This document shows positions 50,870-63,347 of a DNA stretch of 64,000 nt, one piece after another. How positions within the stretch are numbered: position 1 is the stretch's first letter; every line of letters starts with the position of its first letter. The stretch spans positions 30,204,995 through 30,268,994 of the forward strand of contig CP141142.1 in NCBI GenBank assembly GCA_035235625.1. The letters run 5' to 3'. The position numbers and the translations under genes were made by a program. This DNA comes from Saururus chinensis (taxonomy: Eukaryota > Streptophyta > Magnoliopsida > Piperales > Saururaceae). Under the pieces are notes generated by a model. The model ran no database searches and had not been told where the DNA came from. It was given only the letters and a program-made list of their open reading frames with translations.

Positions 50870-53800
50870 CAGCTCGTTTAGGTGTAGGCCCAAATTCTTT
50901 GACGAAGGCACTTGTTTCTTCATATATATTTTACTTCTGCCATCATTGTCCATACCCCTTACATTTACTGCACATGACCATTCTCTTTTCTTCGTTGTGT
51001 GAGAGCACTTGCTTCTTTGTTCGGCCTGCAAGTGTCCTTGAATGTGGAAGCTTCAATTGAATAACCCTTACAAATTCAAGTGTATCCCATTGACTTTTAT
51101 GTAGATCAGGCTAAATACTGCACTTATAAACCTCCTTATATGTATCACATCTGTAATGTGGGGAACAATATGTGTGATAATAAACATGTCTATTTGAGCA
51201 TGCAATAAGAACATGTTTACTTGGTAGGCCCATGGCCTGAAATTTCCCATAGGTGCATGTCCTAGCTTCCTAAACATTTTATCATATGGATACGACTTTA
51301 TATAAAACTCATGTGCACTAGTAGGATAACATGGAAATATAAGTGCTTTCTTAGCCATAATCTCAATTTCCTTTTCTGCCCACAAAGTTAGTTTACTAGT
51401 CCATTTTCATGCACATCTGATACATTGATATCACATATCCTTCATCTTTAAGAGTGTACCCTCTAGTATGACCACAATCGGATATTCTCAATGCACTTTA
51501 ATCATGGAGTTAGAATTCTCGCACCCATTAGAAGTCACTGAAAGAATATATGAGGCATATGCATTGTAAATTGGTTAACTTTGATGATCAAAACAATATA
51601 TGAATTTCATGCATGCATGTTTTAGTCTTAGGGATATGGCAAGATTTAGTTATGGTTGAGTCAGATTTGGAATTGATTAATTTGAAAAATAGGAGCAAAC
51701 ATATTTTTATCAATCAAGGTTGAAGACTAAGTGAGTATTAAAGGTAAATGGTTTATTTTCACACAATTTACTTAGATTAGCTTAGAATTAATGAATAAAT
51801 AAATTTGAAAGTTTTAAACTGAATTAGGGTAAATTGAGAAATTTTATTATACATCAATCGATCGCTGCAAAATGTACTAGGTCAATCAATCAATCGATAC
51901 CTAAATAGGATTTGTGTAAAATTTTGTCAAGAGGTTATTAATCAACTACTTTTGTGATAGATTGATCGCTTGGAGAGTCATATTATAATTAGAATAGTGA
52001 ACGATTGATTGTTGTATTAAATGATTAATCAATGTTTATGTTACTTACCCAGATTAAGCCATTTTGGGAGAGAATCCAATCCTAATTGAAGTATAACTCA
52101 TAAACCGACTTAATGGTCTATATAAGGGCTAAGTAAATACAAAATTGAAGAGAGAAAAACCTAAAAATTAAGAGAGAAAAGAGAAGAAATCTTTTGGCCA
52201 TAGTTTTCCACAATATGTCATTATTGTGCTTCAAAGTTCATGTTAATGGTGATTCCTTGAGTGACACACAACTTAAAAGAGTCTTTCACACCCATATATC
52301 ATAGATGAGTTGCAACAAACTTCAATGGAGCATTGGAGAACTCAAGTCTAAAGTCATAAACATGAGAAGCTTATTTAAATAGGCTAAAAAGAGACAAAGA
52401 CAAAGCAAGTAAGAAAAGTTTCAAGGTTTGAGGAGAGAAGACTTGAAGGCCAACAACAAAAGAGTTTAGGTTAGAGTCTCAACGAAGGTTGGTGGTTTTC
52501 TTGTGTCAATGTATTGTCTTGTTTACTAGTGCATTGATTTAGTCGTTGAGCGATTATTATGGATTTTCACCCTAGTTGGGGTTTTTCATGTAAAAACTGT
52601 GTTTGATTGTGTGTTTTGCATGTTGATGTTTTAGTAGTTGATGATCATGATTATGAATTAGTAGACATTATGGTTGATGCTTAATCAAAATTCCTATGCA
52701 TAAAAGCTAGAACTTTAATTGCTTACTTGCTAAAGTACTAGGGTTGAGAGCAATCTAATAACCTGCCAAGCCATCTAGATGGATATTAAATTCTCAATCA
52801 CAATATTATACCTTTTATTGGGGTAGTATATATTTTCTCATTTGGTCAAATTTACATCAATTAGCCACTTTTTCACATATGGATTAATTTGTTGTATGAT
52901 AGTCATTTGTTTGTCAAATTCCTGTACACAGTTTGCCTTTGCTACAACATAGAAGTGGGGGGAGAGGCTTGCATCTTTAAATCTTGCACACATATTGGAC
53001 CACACATGATAAGCACAATACCCATAAACAGAATATAGAAATACTAGTTGCACTTATGAAATGACAGAATAGTTTTTGTTAGATATGATTACAAGCCCTT
53101 TAATATGACCGAGGACATGCTTCATACGTGTAAGTACCCTATTCCATACTTCATTGTTTTGATTCTCTAATCACCAATGCAATGAGTTACAAATGATTGT
53201 TATCATCCAAAGTCAATGCCACAAATAAGATACCTATGTACCTTTATTTCATATGTGTGTCGTCTATAACAATGACTTTGTGCATGTGCTTTTTAAAATT
53301 CTCAACACATGCCAAATGACACAAAACACATTTGGAATGATTTGTCCCTGATGTCATATTTGATCTTTATGGTGGACATTGGATTTATCCTTTCTAATTG
53401 GTGTAGATAGGCTGGAAGGTCCTCATAAGACTCCTTAAATATGCCCCTTAACTTCTCCCCAATAGCCTCTTTAGCCTTCCAAGCCTTACAGTAACTTAAG
53501 AAAACTTCATACTTCACATTGATATTCTTTTTTATATCTAATGGTGTTCTTAACAATGCATTTGATTGTATACCTTGATTTATTTAAATATGTAACCTTG
53601 AACTAGTTATTGTACATGGCCATGTTGTGAAGGTGAAGTTGAAACATGTCTTTGTCCTTGTACTGTTGACCAATTTTTATCACCCATCGATCACAAACTG
53701 TAGCTAATTGCACCCAAACATCAATATTTATGTAGGTATCCTCCCCCATAATATCTATTTTGTGGGTTGTTGGGCTCTTCATCATTTTTCAATCTCTTTC

Positions 53801-54620
53801 TCTTACCACCTCCATAGTTCCTATAAATTACAAGTGTCAATTATTGATTTGGAAATTGTCAAATTGAAAAATTATAAAATTTATAATGTTTCAATTACTT
53901 ACATCCTTTTCATTAATGTATATGAAACTGATATTTTTTAAGGACCCATGGTTTCCAATTTTTCATATGAAGCCTTAGGTTGACTACAATTGCTTCCAAC
54001 TGTTCTAGCTAATTTGGAAATTAACACACCTATAACATGTCTACACATTCCCACATAATATATTTTGTATCAATAGTCTTATATATCTAGATACATAATG
54101 CTAAAAGATAAATTATATTCAAAATATTTTTTATACTTTTCCTCATACGGTCAAGGTTGATCTTGAGGTTGAGGAGAGATGGTCACATGTTCATCTACAT
54201 CATGATTTACCCTTTATATAGGATCCTCTTCATGTGCTGATGGTGAGAAATATCTCATACGCAATCATTTTTTCAGTCTTCTTCAACTCTTCCCACATCC
54301 AATACAACATCATCTATAAATTTGTTTGGGACATACTCATTAACGCTTGAATCGATCTCACACTCTTGCTTTATAGTTACTAGTTCATCATTTGATACTT
54401 TTGAATTAATGTCAATGTGGGATGTACGTGCTTTCTTCATCCTACTCTCCTTTAAATGAAATAACTCATCTAACTGGAGTTCATCTTTGCCATAATTGAG
54501 ATTTATAGTTGTGTTATACAGAACACTATAACAAGTGCCCTTCTCCTCCCACTTTGCTCCCGTTCTTCCTATTTTCTCTTCCCACTTTACACCTTTTCTT
54601 CCCATCTCCTCCTCCTACTT
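50870..54620 (-). pseudogene. MuDR-type transposase gene of MULE 3, interrupted by a solo LTR
   Basis: Minus-strand order: an acidic/basic N-terminal linker (54273-54605); a MuDR segment, VKYEVFLSYCKAWKAKEAIG, with YEDLPAYLHQLERINP (53302-53556); VIVIDDTHMK with the first catalytic Asp (about 53275); LVIISNKNYSV where the second Asp would be but Asn is read (about 53090); and YCAYHVWSNMCARFKDAS (52838-53053). Past the LTR comes VTSNGCENSNSM with Glu (about 51500), then a SWIM-like segment, CTYGKFQAMGLPSKH (about 51255), in which Cys has become Tyr and Ser at two ligand positions. The zinc knuckle start MVMCSKC is at about 50980. Several stops are present; it is clearly dead. TIRs were not found. 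Confidence 0.8.
51539..52796 (+). mobile_element. Solo LTR (1258 bp) nested in the MULE 3 transposase
   Basis: Begins TGAAAG and ends TTCTCA, flanked by 5-mers gtcac (51534-51538) and atcac (52797-52801) that match at 4 of 5. A TATATAAG box lies at 52119-52126, which sets the orientation, and the sequence after it is leader-like and non-coding. MULE 3 coding sequence stops on one side and resumes on the other. No internal retroelement genes are present, so this is a single LTR left by recombination. The family is not certain; the general look is Ty1/copia-like. Moderately old, judging by the imperfect flanking repeat. Confidence 0.8.
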
Positions 54621-56700
54621 CAGCATGTTAGCACTAATATTCACATTAGTGATATTCTCTTTTCTTATTTTAGTTATCATCAATGGTATTATATTATTTT
54701 TTGACTTATTCTCTTGATGGAAGCAATGGAGTATTCTATTATCATATATTTCAGAAGGTAGAAGGTCAATCGGAATTGCAATAGGCTATGTAAAACTTAA
54801 TTTAAAGAGTACTCTTTCTTCAACCATGTAACATATCCAAGAGAACATCATAAGTGGCTTTATATGGAACTTCATTTAGTTTTATTTTTACATTATTGCA
54901 ATTATATTTCCTACCACTTGCATCCCAATGGGCATCCCAAACACACAACAAATCTTGGGTGTCCTTTTCCATGCTCTTCTAATATCATATCAGTAATTTA
55001 GTTTTCTACTTTTCCAGTTATTTAATTTTCCAATTACCTAAAAAATCTATAAAACTAATAAAAACTATGTAATGCTCCTTAATCCTTCCATATGCTCCTT
55101 ACTCTTTCCATAATGATAATAATACTCACTCTATACTTAATACTTTCATTTTTCCTTCTAACCATCAACTTGTTTTCATCATTCAAACCAACCAGAAATT
55201 ACTGGGGAGACATAGAGGTGAAATATACTAAAACCATTGCAAGGAGAAAGAAATAGTTAGCTCAACTGGTGAAGAAGCCATTGGGGAAGAGAAAGCTACC
55301 AGGGAAGAGGAAGGCGCAAGGAAGAGGAAACTACCGGGAAGAAGTCGGGGAAGCTGCCACAGGAGAAGAGGAAAACGCCAATGAAGATGAAGCTATTGAG
55401 AAGAAGAGGTCGTTGGGGGAGATAAAGCAACCGGGAAGAGGAAGCCATCAAGGAAGAGAGGCTGGGGAGGATGTTGGGAAGAAGGGAGAGTTTTTTCTAC
55501 GTTTCCATTTTGTCACATGTTAGCCACCAGGGAAGAGAAGGTCGAGAGGCTATTGATGTTTATTATTGTTGCACATTTCTCACTATGCAAATGGAACCGG
55601 GCTGATCAGGTGGAGAGAGTCCATGTGTGGTCGATCAAAAGTGAGGTGCCCCTTGGGCTTGAATATAATGTCAAATTTAAGTTCTTATATAGGATTCTTC
55701 ACTTCTTCAACTAACTCTGCAATTTCTCATTCACTTGAAATGGCTTGGGCTCAAACCCGGTAAGCCAAATAAATTGGACATCACACTAGTTGAGCTAAAC
55801 CCACATGCCAACCCATTTTTAAACACTTACAAGCAATAAAGTAGGAATCCCAATCTTACCGCTTGAGCTAATAACCCTAAGTTGGTTCTATGATATCATG
55901 AAATTGGTTAAGTGATATCATGGAATTGTCGTGATGATAGCATAGAATTGGCCTACGAATATTTAATGAGAAGGCTGCAGATTATGTAAATTTTGCTGCA
56001 TTGACCGGGACATGTGTAAATCCATTCTAAGTAAATGATAAATAGTAGTTAATGATGAAGAAAATTACTCCAACTAGGTCCTCATATTATAATTTTACAC
56101 CCGTGCCTATGATTGACTGACCAACAAAATATAATATGTAAATAAGTAATTTTTGACCGGCGAAACTGAACCCAAACTGCAGACAAGTTCTTGTCTGACC
56201 AGCCCACTTCTAACTCTATATATAATGAGGTTCAACTTGGACATAACCAGTTCAAATCTAAGTCTAGCTTTGCAGCCATCATCTCGGCTAGATTTGAATG
56301 GGCTTGAACAAGGTCAAATCACAGTTTGTTACTTATAAAAACTTTCTCAAATTGATTATACAATAAAGTCTGAAAGCTAGTTACATTGAGCAACAGTCAC
56401 TGGCGAACCACACCTGTCTTAAAGATAGTACCTACTTGGTAAGTTAGGCCTTGGCATCTTCAATCATCAGTAGTTTCGTTTTTCTCGGGCATCTTAATTG
56501 TTTGTAGCTTCCTGTCGGATTATCAGCTAGCTGAAATACTCTTTTTCTCCTGCAAGTTATGGGGTGTTAAAAAAAACAAAACAAAAACAAAAAAGCCACC
56601 AAAGCAGAAATGGAAGTACGAGAACTTTAGATTCCTGAGTTCTTCACTGTTTCTAACAAATATCAGCGAGTCTTCACCTTAGTTCAAACTTAAGGTTATA
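54621..56700. other. Intergenic DNA between MULE 3 and UGP3
   Basis: A GAAGAGGAA-type purine-rich, low-complexity tract at 55262-55500 gives an accidental Glu/Lys-rich frame. The rest is AT-rich with no recognised coding sequence. A right end for MULE 3 is expected at about 54700-55300 but could not be identified. Confidence 0.4.
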
Positions 56701-56709
56701 AAAAAAAAT

Positions 56710-56930
56710 AGAAATGCAGCCAAGGTGGCAAGAGAAGCTACAAAGTTCGTGGAGCACTCATGCATATTATAAAGAAAATTCAATAATTTAATGACGCTAA
56801 CATTAACAAATGGCAATAGCCTGCTACATCATCTTTTAATTTGATTTACATTGGTATAAAGCTCACCAGATTTCTACAAAGCCAATGCAGGAATTTGTTA
56901 CAAAATTTGGCGATTAAGTTGAACGGAAAT
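56710..56930. repeat. Copy A of a 220-bp repeat, at the UGP3 3' end
   Basis: From GAAATGCAGCCAAGGTGGCA to TTAAGTTGAACGGAAAT. About 90% identical and co-oriented with 60347-60566 inside a UGP3 intron. It starts about 110 bases past the stop codon and so probably overlaps the 3' UTR or flank. Confidence 0.9.
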
Positions 56931-57043
56931 TCAACTTATTTTATACTAGAATACACTAGGTTGAAAATGAGATCATTTGCGGTCAGTATGTGAACTTCAA
57001 TTCACAGTTGGCCAGAAGCAGGTGAAACCAAGCTCTGCATCTG

Positions 57044-60000
57044 TTATAATTGCACCAGCTCCAAGTTAACGTGTGTCCTTTTCAATTTATATTCCCAGAA
57101 CCAACTTCCACTATCCATCCACTCCTCTTTTAATGGATCTAACTCAACAGATAAACCTGAAAAGTAAAGAAGTGTAAATGTTATGCATGTGCCTGACTAA
57201 AAAGGGTTATGATAACTTATATTAGATAGTTTAATGTCACCCTTTTTATTTCTTCTCATTTTCCATCTTTGACCTTCATTGAGGTCTAGCAAACATGACC
57301 TTAATACAACTGCCACTACATGACTTGGAAAACAACGGGGTTGAAATGCAAGCTATGAAAACCTGCTGACTTCACTATCTGAAAGTGAGCAGTCAACGAA
57401 GTGAGCAGATTGGGAGTTGAAGGTTGACAAGAACTGGCAGATGAGGGCCAAGGGAAAATATTGTATAGGATTGGTGAGAAAGTACAATCGTAGTAATTGT
57501 GCCTTACTCTATTATTTAAATAGCTAATAATTAATCAAACAATAAACGATAGAAAAGGGGGCATATATGTCAGAAACATTCAATACTATTCCAGCGTTAA
57601 TTAAAAAGTTTGAATAGAATAATCAATCATATATGCTCCTGCGTTCAAAAAAAGGACCTGAAATTCCTGTGGTAACATGTAATCTGTGACCATCTGGTAC
57701 TTCAAAAATGTGATTTCCCTGTATATGTTCACAATAAAAGGGAAAAAGCAATTGATTCAAATAATAATTACAAAGACCAGATAGATGATAATTAAAATAT
57801 TATCCGTATGTAGATTTCACCTGTAGGATTACGTCCGTTGCTTCAAATTCAGCATTCCCATGCAGTACAACCTTCATCATCTCAAGTCTTCTCACATCAT
57901 GTTTCCAGTAAACATTCTCAGAACATTTCCAGTCTATCCCTTCGTTCAAGACTTTGACATTCTGCAACTTGCATTTTCCACACCTACATTTCCAATTTCT
58001 ATATATCAGCTGGATATTTGGTATGAATGCTTTGCTTCATACAAAAAACAAAAAAACACAGACAAAAACAAAACACCCACACACAAACACTACCTATGCC
58101 CATATTGTAGTATTGGTTCTTTTCCTAGAACTTTAGCTGATCCCATAACATTTTCAGCAAGAATAATGAGACTTCCATCTACCTGCAAAAAATAAACTGC
58201 AAATTAGTGCTCTCGGATATATGTATATCGCTTGAGTATGATGAAACAAATTTGAATATTGCCTTTCTCACAGACCTAATTCCAATTACTTGGATACATA
58301 GCCAGTAACCACAAATTTAAGGTGACATCATATTATGTACTTTTAAATATCATTAGCCAACGATTTTAGCAGCTGCCTCTTTTTTTATTGGTAATTTCAG
58401 CAGTTGATTCTGCACAGTGATTAATAGGATCACAGCGTGTCTGGAAGTATGACTTTTTCAATTTCTAACTCATTTGGCATATTTCTCTATGAAGCTATTT
58501 AAAGATATATACCTCAACATCTCTCCACAAAAACTCAGCTACTTCTATTTGTACCTCAGAACCTTCAGATATAGAGCCTCCAAAAAACTGCAGCATGTGT
58601 TCACATATAATAATTATTATTGTAGGCTACAAAATGTTTGATTAACAAGACAATCGGAGAAACATTTCCTCCTAATGAATTGACAAATAGAAGAAAAATA
58701 AAGTTCCATTTAATGGAAACCAATTAGGGGCAGCGGACTCTTTTTTCATGGTGAAAGGAAACACTTTGAAGGATGCCTTACCCTTAAAACCAATCCCTTG
58801 CATTAACAACAGGCACAACGGCCAACAAGCACAGTGTAGTTATGCACTGCCAAAGACTTAAAATGGCAAAATACTTCTGTAGAATTTATAAAACAGCTTG
58901 CATATCCGGATACCAATTTTCGTCGTCATCATTCTACTTGTATTATCCCAGATATCTGGGATCAGCAACACGGGCTATTTTATCATGTTTGACTTGTCCA
59001 TAGTCAAATAGACACCATTGAATTCAATGTAAAAACCACTCTTGACGCAACCCCTACCAATGGAATAATGCGATAATGTTTGACAACCATCCTTGTCATC
59101 ATCTCAAGCCTTTTCAGTTAATGTGGGTAGGCTCCATGGGATGATGACCACAAAACAAATATTAACATAATAGCTTGCAACACAATACTTGAACCCAAAC
59201 CTTAAGAGTTTAAAATCGTGAAGACACAAAATCAGAACTTATTCAATATCTTGCTACTTAAATGAGCACCTTTTGTCTTGAAATCTCCCAAAGAGGACCC
59301 AAGGCAGGGTGAAGAAGGATGATAAACGGTGGTCCAGAATGTACATACTTATTATTGTCTCCAATCTGAAAAATGGCGAGTTACACATGCATGGCAACTT
59401 TGATATCCAGCATAAAGTCATTACATCCAATGGAGAGAGAGAGTCATACCATTGGAATTTTTATATCACAGTAAGAAAGTAGATCCGAGGCATTTCGTAT
59501 AATATCCAAAAATGAACCATCTGGTGTCTATAGACCAACAACTGTTAGTATTGGCCTTTCAGATAACTTACAATAATTACTAAAATGGAGACCATACAAG
59601 TTTATATACTACTTCAAACTGACATCAAACTTTTCAGGCATATATGTCATAAAAATTTCTCAAAAAAGACATGGCCTTTCGGAAATGAATGACACAAATT
59701 TATTTGTAAATCAAGACGAGAAGATCAGATAGTATAAAGTCAGGAAGATAAGGATCTTGTCAAAATCAGCAGTCAAGAAGACAAAAATCTTATCAAGATA
59801 AGCATTGTATACATAGTAAGATGGCTAAAAAGGAACCACAACAAGATATTACATAACTAAACAAACTAATAAAGATACCTTACGATCAACCTTTCACCTA
59901 AAGTAAAGAGGTTCACCAAAGACATGGCAACATCAAAGAGATCTCCATGACTCATCGAAATGTATACCACTCCATGAAACAGCTTTAGACTCATGCTGAT

Positions 60001-63000
60001 GACTACAGCCAATCCATCTACACCATGAAGCTAAAGCCCACAAGGCTCATGGAACCATGTTTTTTGTGATTACCGAGAACTCCTTTGTTACGCTCCGCTC
60101 GAGTCATGCTTTTTTTAAAGATATAACCCGTTCTAACCATATCCCAAGCCTCGGGGAGAGTATCTACAAACAATGAACTCCCAACCTTTGGGGAGTTGGA
60201 AACCCATATTTTTTTTCATAACATGAATCTTCTCTACGTGGCTAAATGAATCTATTTTTGGAGCCTAGACTGACACTAGGCACCATGTCCAAAAGTGTCA
60301 TACACAATTATTTAAAGTCTCTACCCTTTTACAGAACAAGAAAATTAGAAATGCGGCTAAGGTGGCAAGAGAGGCTACAAAGTTCATGGAGCACTCATGC
60401 ATATTATAAAGAAAATTCAAAATTTAATGACGCTTACATTAACAAATGGCAATAGTCTATTACATCATCTTTTAATTTGATTTACATTGGTATAAAACTC
60501 ATCAAATTTCTACAAAATCAATGCAGAAATTTGTTACAAAATTTAGCGGATAAGTTGAATGGAAATAATCTGTTACATCATCTTTTAAACAAGTCATGGT
60601 GTTAACTATTGTAAATCAAGACGAGAAGATCAGATAGTATCAAGTCAGGAAGACAAAAATCTTATCAAGATGAGCATTGTGAAACACTATGGTTTTACAA
60701 CTATAGTTTGTTAGGGTAAGAGATAAGCATTTGTTTTAAATTAGAGATAAATATGCGTTGTGATTTAATTTTATCTGTAACTCCCATGTATAAGTCGAAG
60801 TTTAAGGCCACAAGTGTGGCATGATCGTCCAACAATCCTTAACAACTATCAGAATTGTTTACAGCACATTATGTCAAGGCCCTGTCCAGTCCTCATAGAA
60901 AGTGAAACAATATGATGGAAAAAATGATGATAATAATTAAACCTCTACCACTTTGACAGCCTTTTGCTGATATGATATCACACACTAAATGCATTTTGTA
61001 GAGGAATTCATGCTTATATCAGAATCAAATACACTGAGAATATAAGTGAGAATCATTAATTGCATTATAATGTTTGGGACTGACTCTCGACCAAATGAAA
61101 TTTCTTCAGTAAGCATCTCCCTAGTAACAAAATGTATACAATGTCTCTCCAAATGGGACAGAAAACTCAGTAATGGACATAAACAAGAACCAAGATGGAT
61201 ATAAAATATAGATTTATTAGATTCTAAGATCGAACCAAAATAGCAAAAGGAAAATTTATTTTAACCAAAAAGCTAAATATTAAACAAATCAAAAGCTTAT
61301 AAATATACAAACCTGATGTAAGGATTTGTCTCCACATTTTCTTTTCTTTTTAGCAGATGAAGTGACCTTTCTTCTTTCATTATATACAATAAATGTGTCT
61401 AATGCATCTGAAAGTATCAAAATTTACCAATATGAGAAAATAAATTATTGTGAAACCATGTAGCTGTCTGCTAAAATGCTTGTACCTTCTATATCACCAT
61501 AACGCCTAGAGGAATACAAATTCAAAAACTGATCTGCTATGTTTTGCATTGTACATTCTAACCTGCCACCAGAAACACTACCAACACAGAAATAAACATG
61601 TCATGATCTTTCATAAAGTAGTTATTGGTTTAAAATACCAGGATATTGACGATAGCAAACTTCAACTATGGGCGAATTGCAGTCATATTTACAAATCACA
61701 AACCATGTCTATTGAAAGCAAATATATGCCACAAAAGACCAAAACATGTAGTGCAACGTTGCTTATCCACAAGCAAAATATCATTCAGATAGAGGTTCAT
61801 CAGAAATGATAGGTTTCGGACTTCAAATCACATGCTGTACATACAAGATACTGACTGCAGCCCCAAAAGAAATTTTGTACGAAATTCATCTATACATAAC
61901 TATTCTAACAACAATAATAACTATATCAGACCTTTTACATATATATGCAGTTAGCATCAAGTGTATATTAATAAGGGTAATAAATTATACCTATGCTGGA
62001 TTCCAAAGTGGTCCATATACACAACAGGCTTCTTTAAATTAAGCACCATGCCAGGCAAGCAAGAATTATTACGGCTTGATCCAACCTTCTCAGCAGATGT
62101 CAAATCAACATAAAGGATGTTGGTGTTTGCAGGAAGCTCTGCCTGCAAACTTAATTGTAAACACGTTTTACATTTTTGAGTTGCCTAGTGAAGCAAACAA
62201 TTAAAACCAGGATGAAGCAACCAAATCAAATTGAAATGGACACATTAAGAATAAAAGAACATCTGATCAGTATCTACCTTCCTGGATGAATAGGTGAAGC
62301 CATTATGCCAAACTTTTCAAATTCAGTGTACTCAATACATGTTATTCCATACGCCCATCGTCCATCAGGATTCCTTTTCTCAACAAGAACATTAATTCCT
62401 TCCGTAGCACCAACTTCCCTCCGACAGGAAGCAAACCCTAATTTCTGCATAGTATGGAGCATACTGAAGAATTAAAGTAAAATCACTATGGCAATAACTT
62501 TACAATAACTTAAAGTCCATAATTAATATGAAGAAAGATGGTATGATCCGGTTTGTAAATTTCTTTTTGTTTGATGTTGAAACAATACCAAATGTGGGTA
62601 AATGTTCTTAAGCTATAAACAATATGGGCCTGCAACCATACCTTTCTTTGGTGGAGACCAATTCCCGCCAAAGCCAAGATGGTTTTATCTGTTGCAGCAA
62701 CAACATTACTGCAGATGCCAGCAATAACCACAAATAATTATGTCATCATTTCCCAACTACATTTCTGCATTCTATACTTTCACAATTATAGTCCCAAAAA
62801 CCTTTCTCTTACCGACAAGGAGCTAAGAGCAGAGGTCAAGAAAGGTACACCTAACTAACCTCACTTGCCGAACAATTGCTCCTTTCCGACCATGCTTATA
62901 GAACCACTGGAAGACCCCTTTGTCATATGCAAGTTTCCATAGAGCACCATGGCCACCAGGTTTGCATACAGGAGAGAATGGCCTTCTGATCAACCAGTGA

Positions 63001-63347
63001 CCATCTTCTGCATCAATAGATGGAACCAATGGCTGCAATCCAAAAATGTGGCATTTTTATAGCTACAGAATACATGCATCAAAAGAACAGCTTAGGAAAT
63101 GTAATATTCATACAATCCTAGAGAGTAATGTATATTTTGTCTGGAGAGGGAAGTACTCTCTTAAACAGGAAGTTGAAAGCCATACCTGCTCAAAAAGTTG
63201 AAAACTCGATCGCCCTCTACCAAACCATCCAAATCTTTCACAGAGAGTGGAGATGCGTTTGTGATTACTTTTGGCTGAACTTGTCATGATAGCAACTGGG
63301 GTGATACATTGTTTCCCATATAGCTTGTAGTGAAGGAACTCTCTAGC
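57044..63347 (-). CDS. UGP3: UDP-glucose pyrophosphorylase 3, plastid type (3' fourteen exons; 5' end beyond window)
   Basis: Exons on the minus strand: 63347-63186, 63032-62860, 62708-62642, 62444-62278, 62149-61991, 61577-61486, 61407-61313, 59527-59450, 59365-59270, 58587-58513, 58182-58094, 57983-57821, 57718-57658 and 57156-57044. All are GT-AG, frame is kept throughout, and they encode 529 residues. Diagnostic segments are [99 protein letters not shown] and [13 protein letters not shown]. This is the plant UGP3 family, which makes UDP-glucose from glucose 1-phosphate and UTP in chloroplasts for sulfolipid head-group synthesis. About 350 N-terminal residues, including the transit peptide, should lie past 64000. 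No disabling change is seen. The intron between the seventh and eighth exons listed (61312-59528) is repeat-rich. Confidence 0.95.
59705..60690. repeat. Second intronic duplication in UGP3 (59705-59810 and 60613-60685)
   Basis: TAAATCAAGACGAGAAGATC with AGATAGTATMAAGTCAGGAAGA is present at 59707 and again at about 60613. The second copy is shorter by about 34 bases, consistent with loss between the short direct repeats GTCAGGAAGA and GTCAAGAAGA. Confidence 0.85.
60347..60566. repeat. Copy B of the 220-bp repeat, in a UGP3 intron
   Basis: From GAAATGCGGCTAAGGTGGCA to TAAGTTGAATGGAAAT, same orientation as 56710-56930, inside the 1.78-kb intron 59528-61312. No coding capacity is evident. Confidence 0.9.

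Noticed and set aside
46301-55300. Defined TIRs for MULE 3
   Set aside because: I compared the AT-rich sequence at both sides by eye and found no inverted pair with a 9-bp duplication, so the ends were left open.
55269-55523. Glu/Lys/Gly-rich 84-codon frame as a small protein
   Set aside because: It is a translation of a GAAGAGGAA-type low-complexity tract with no flanking gene structure.
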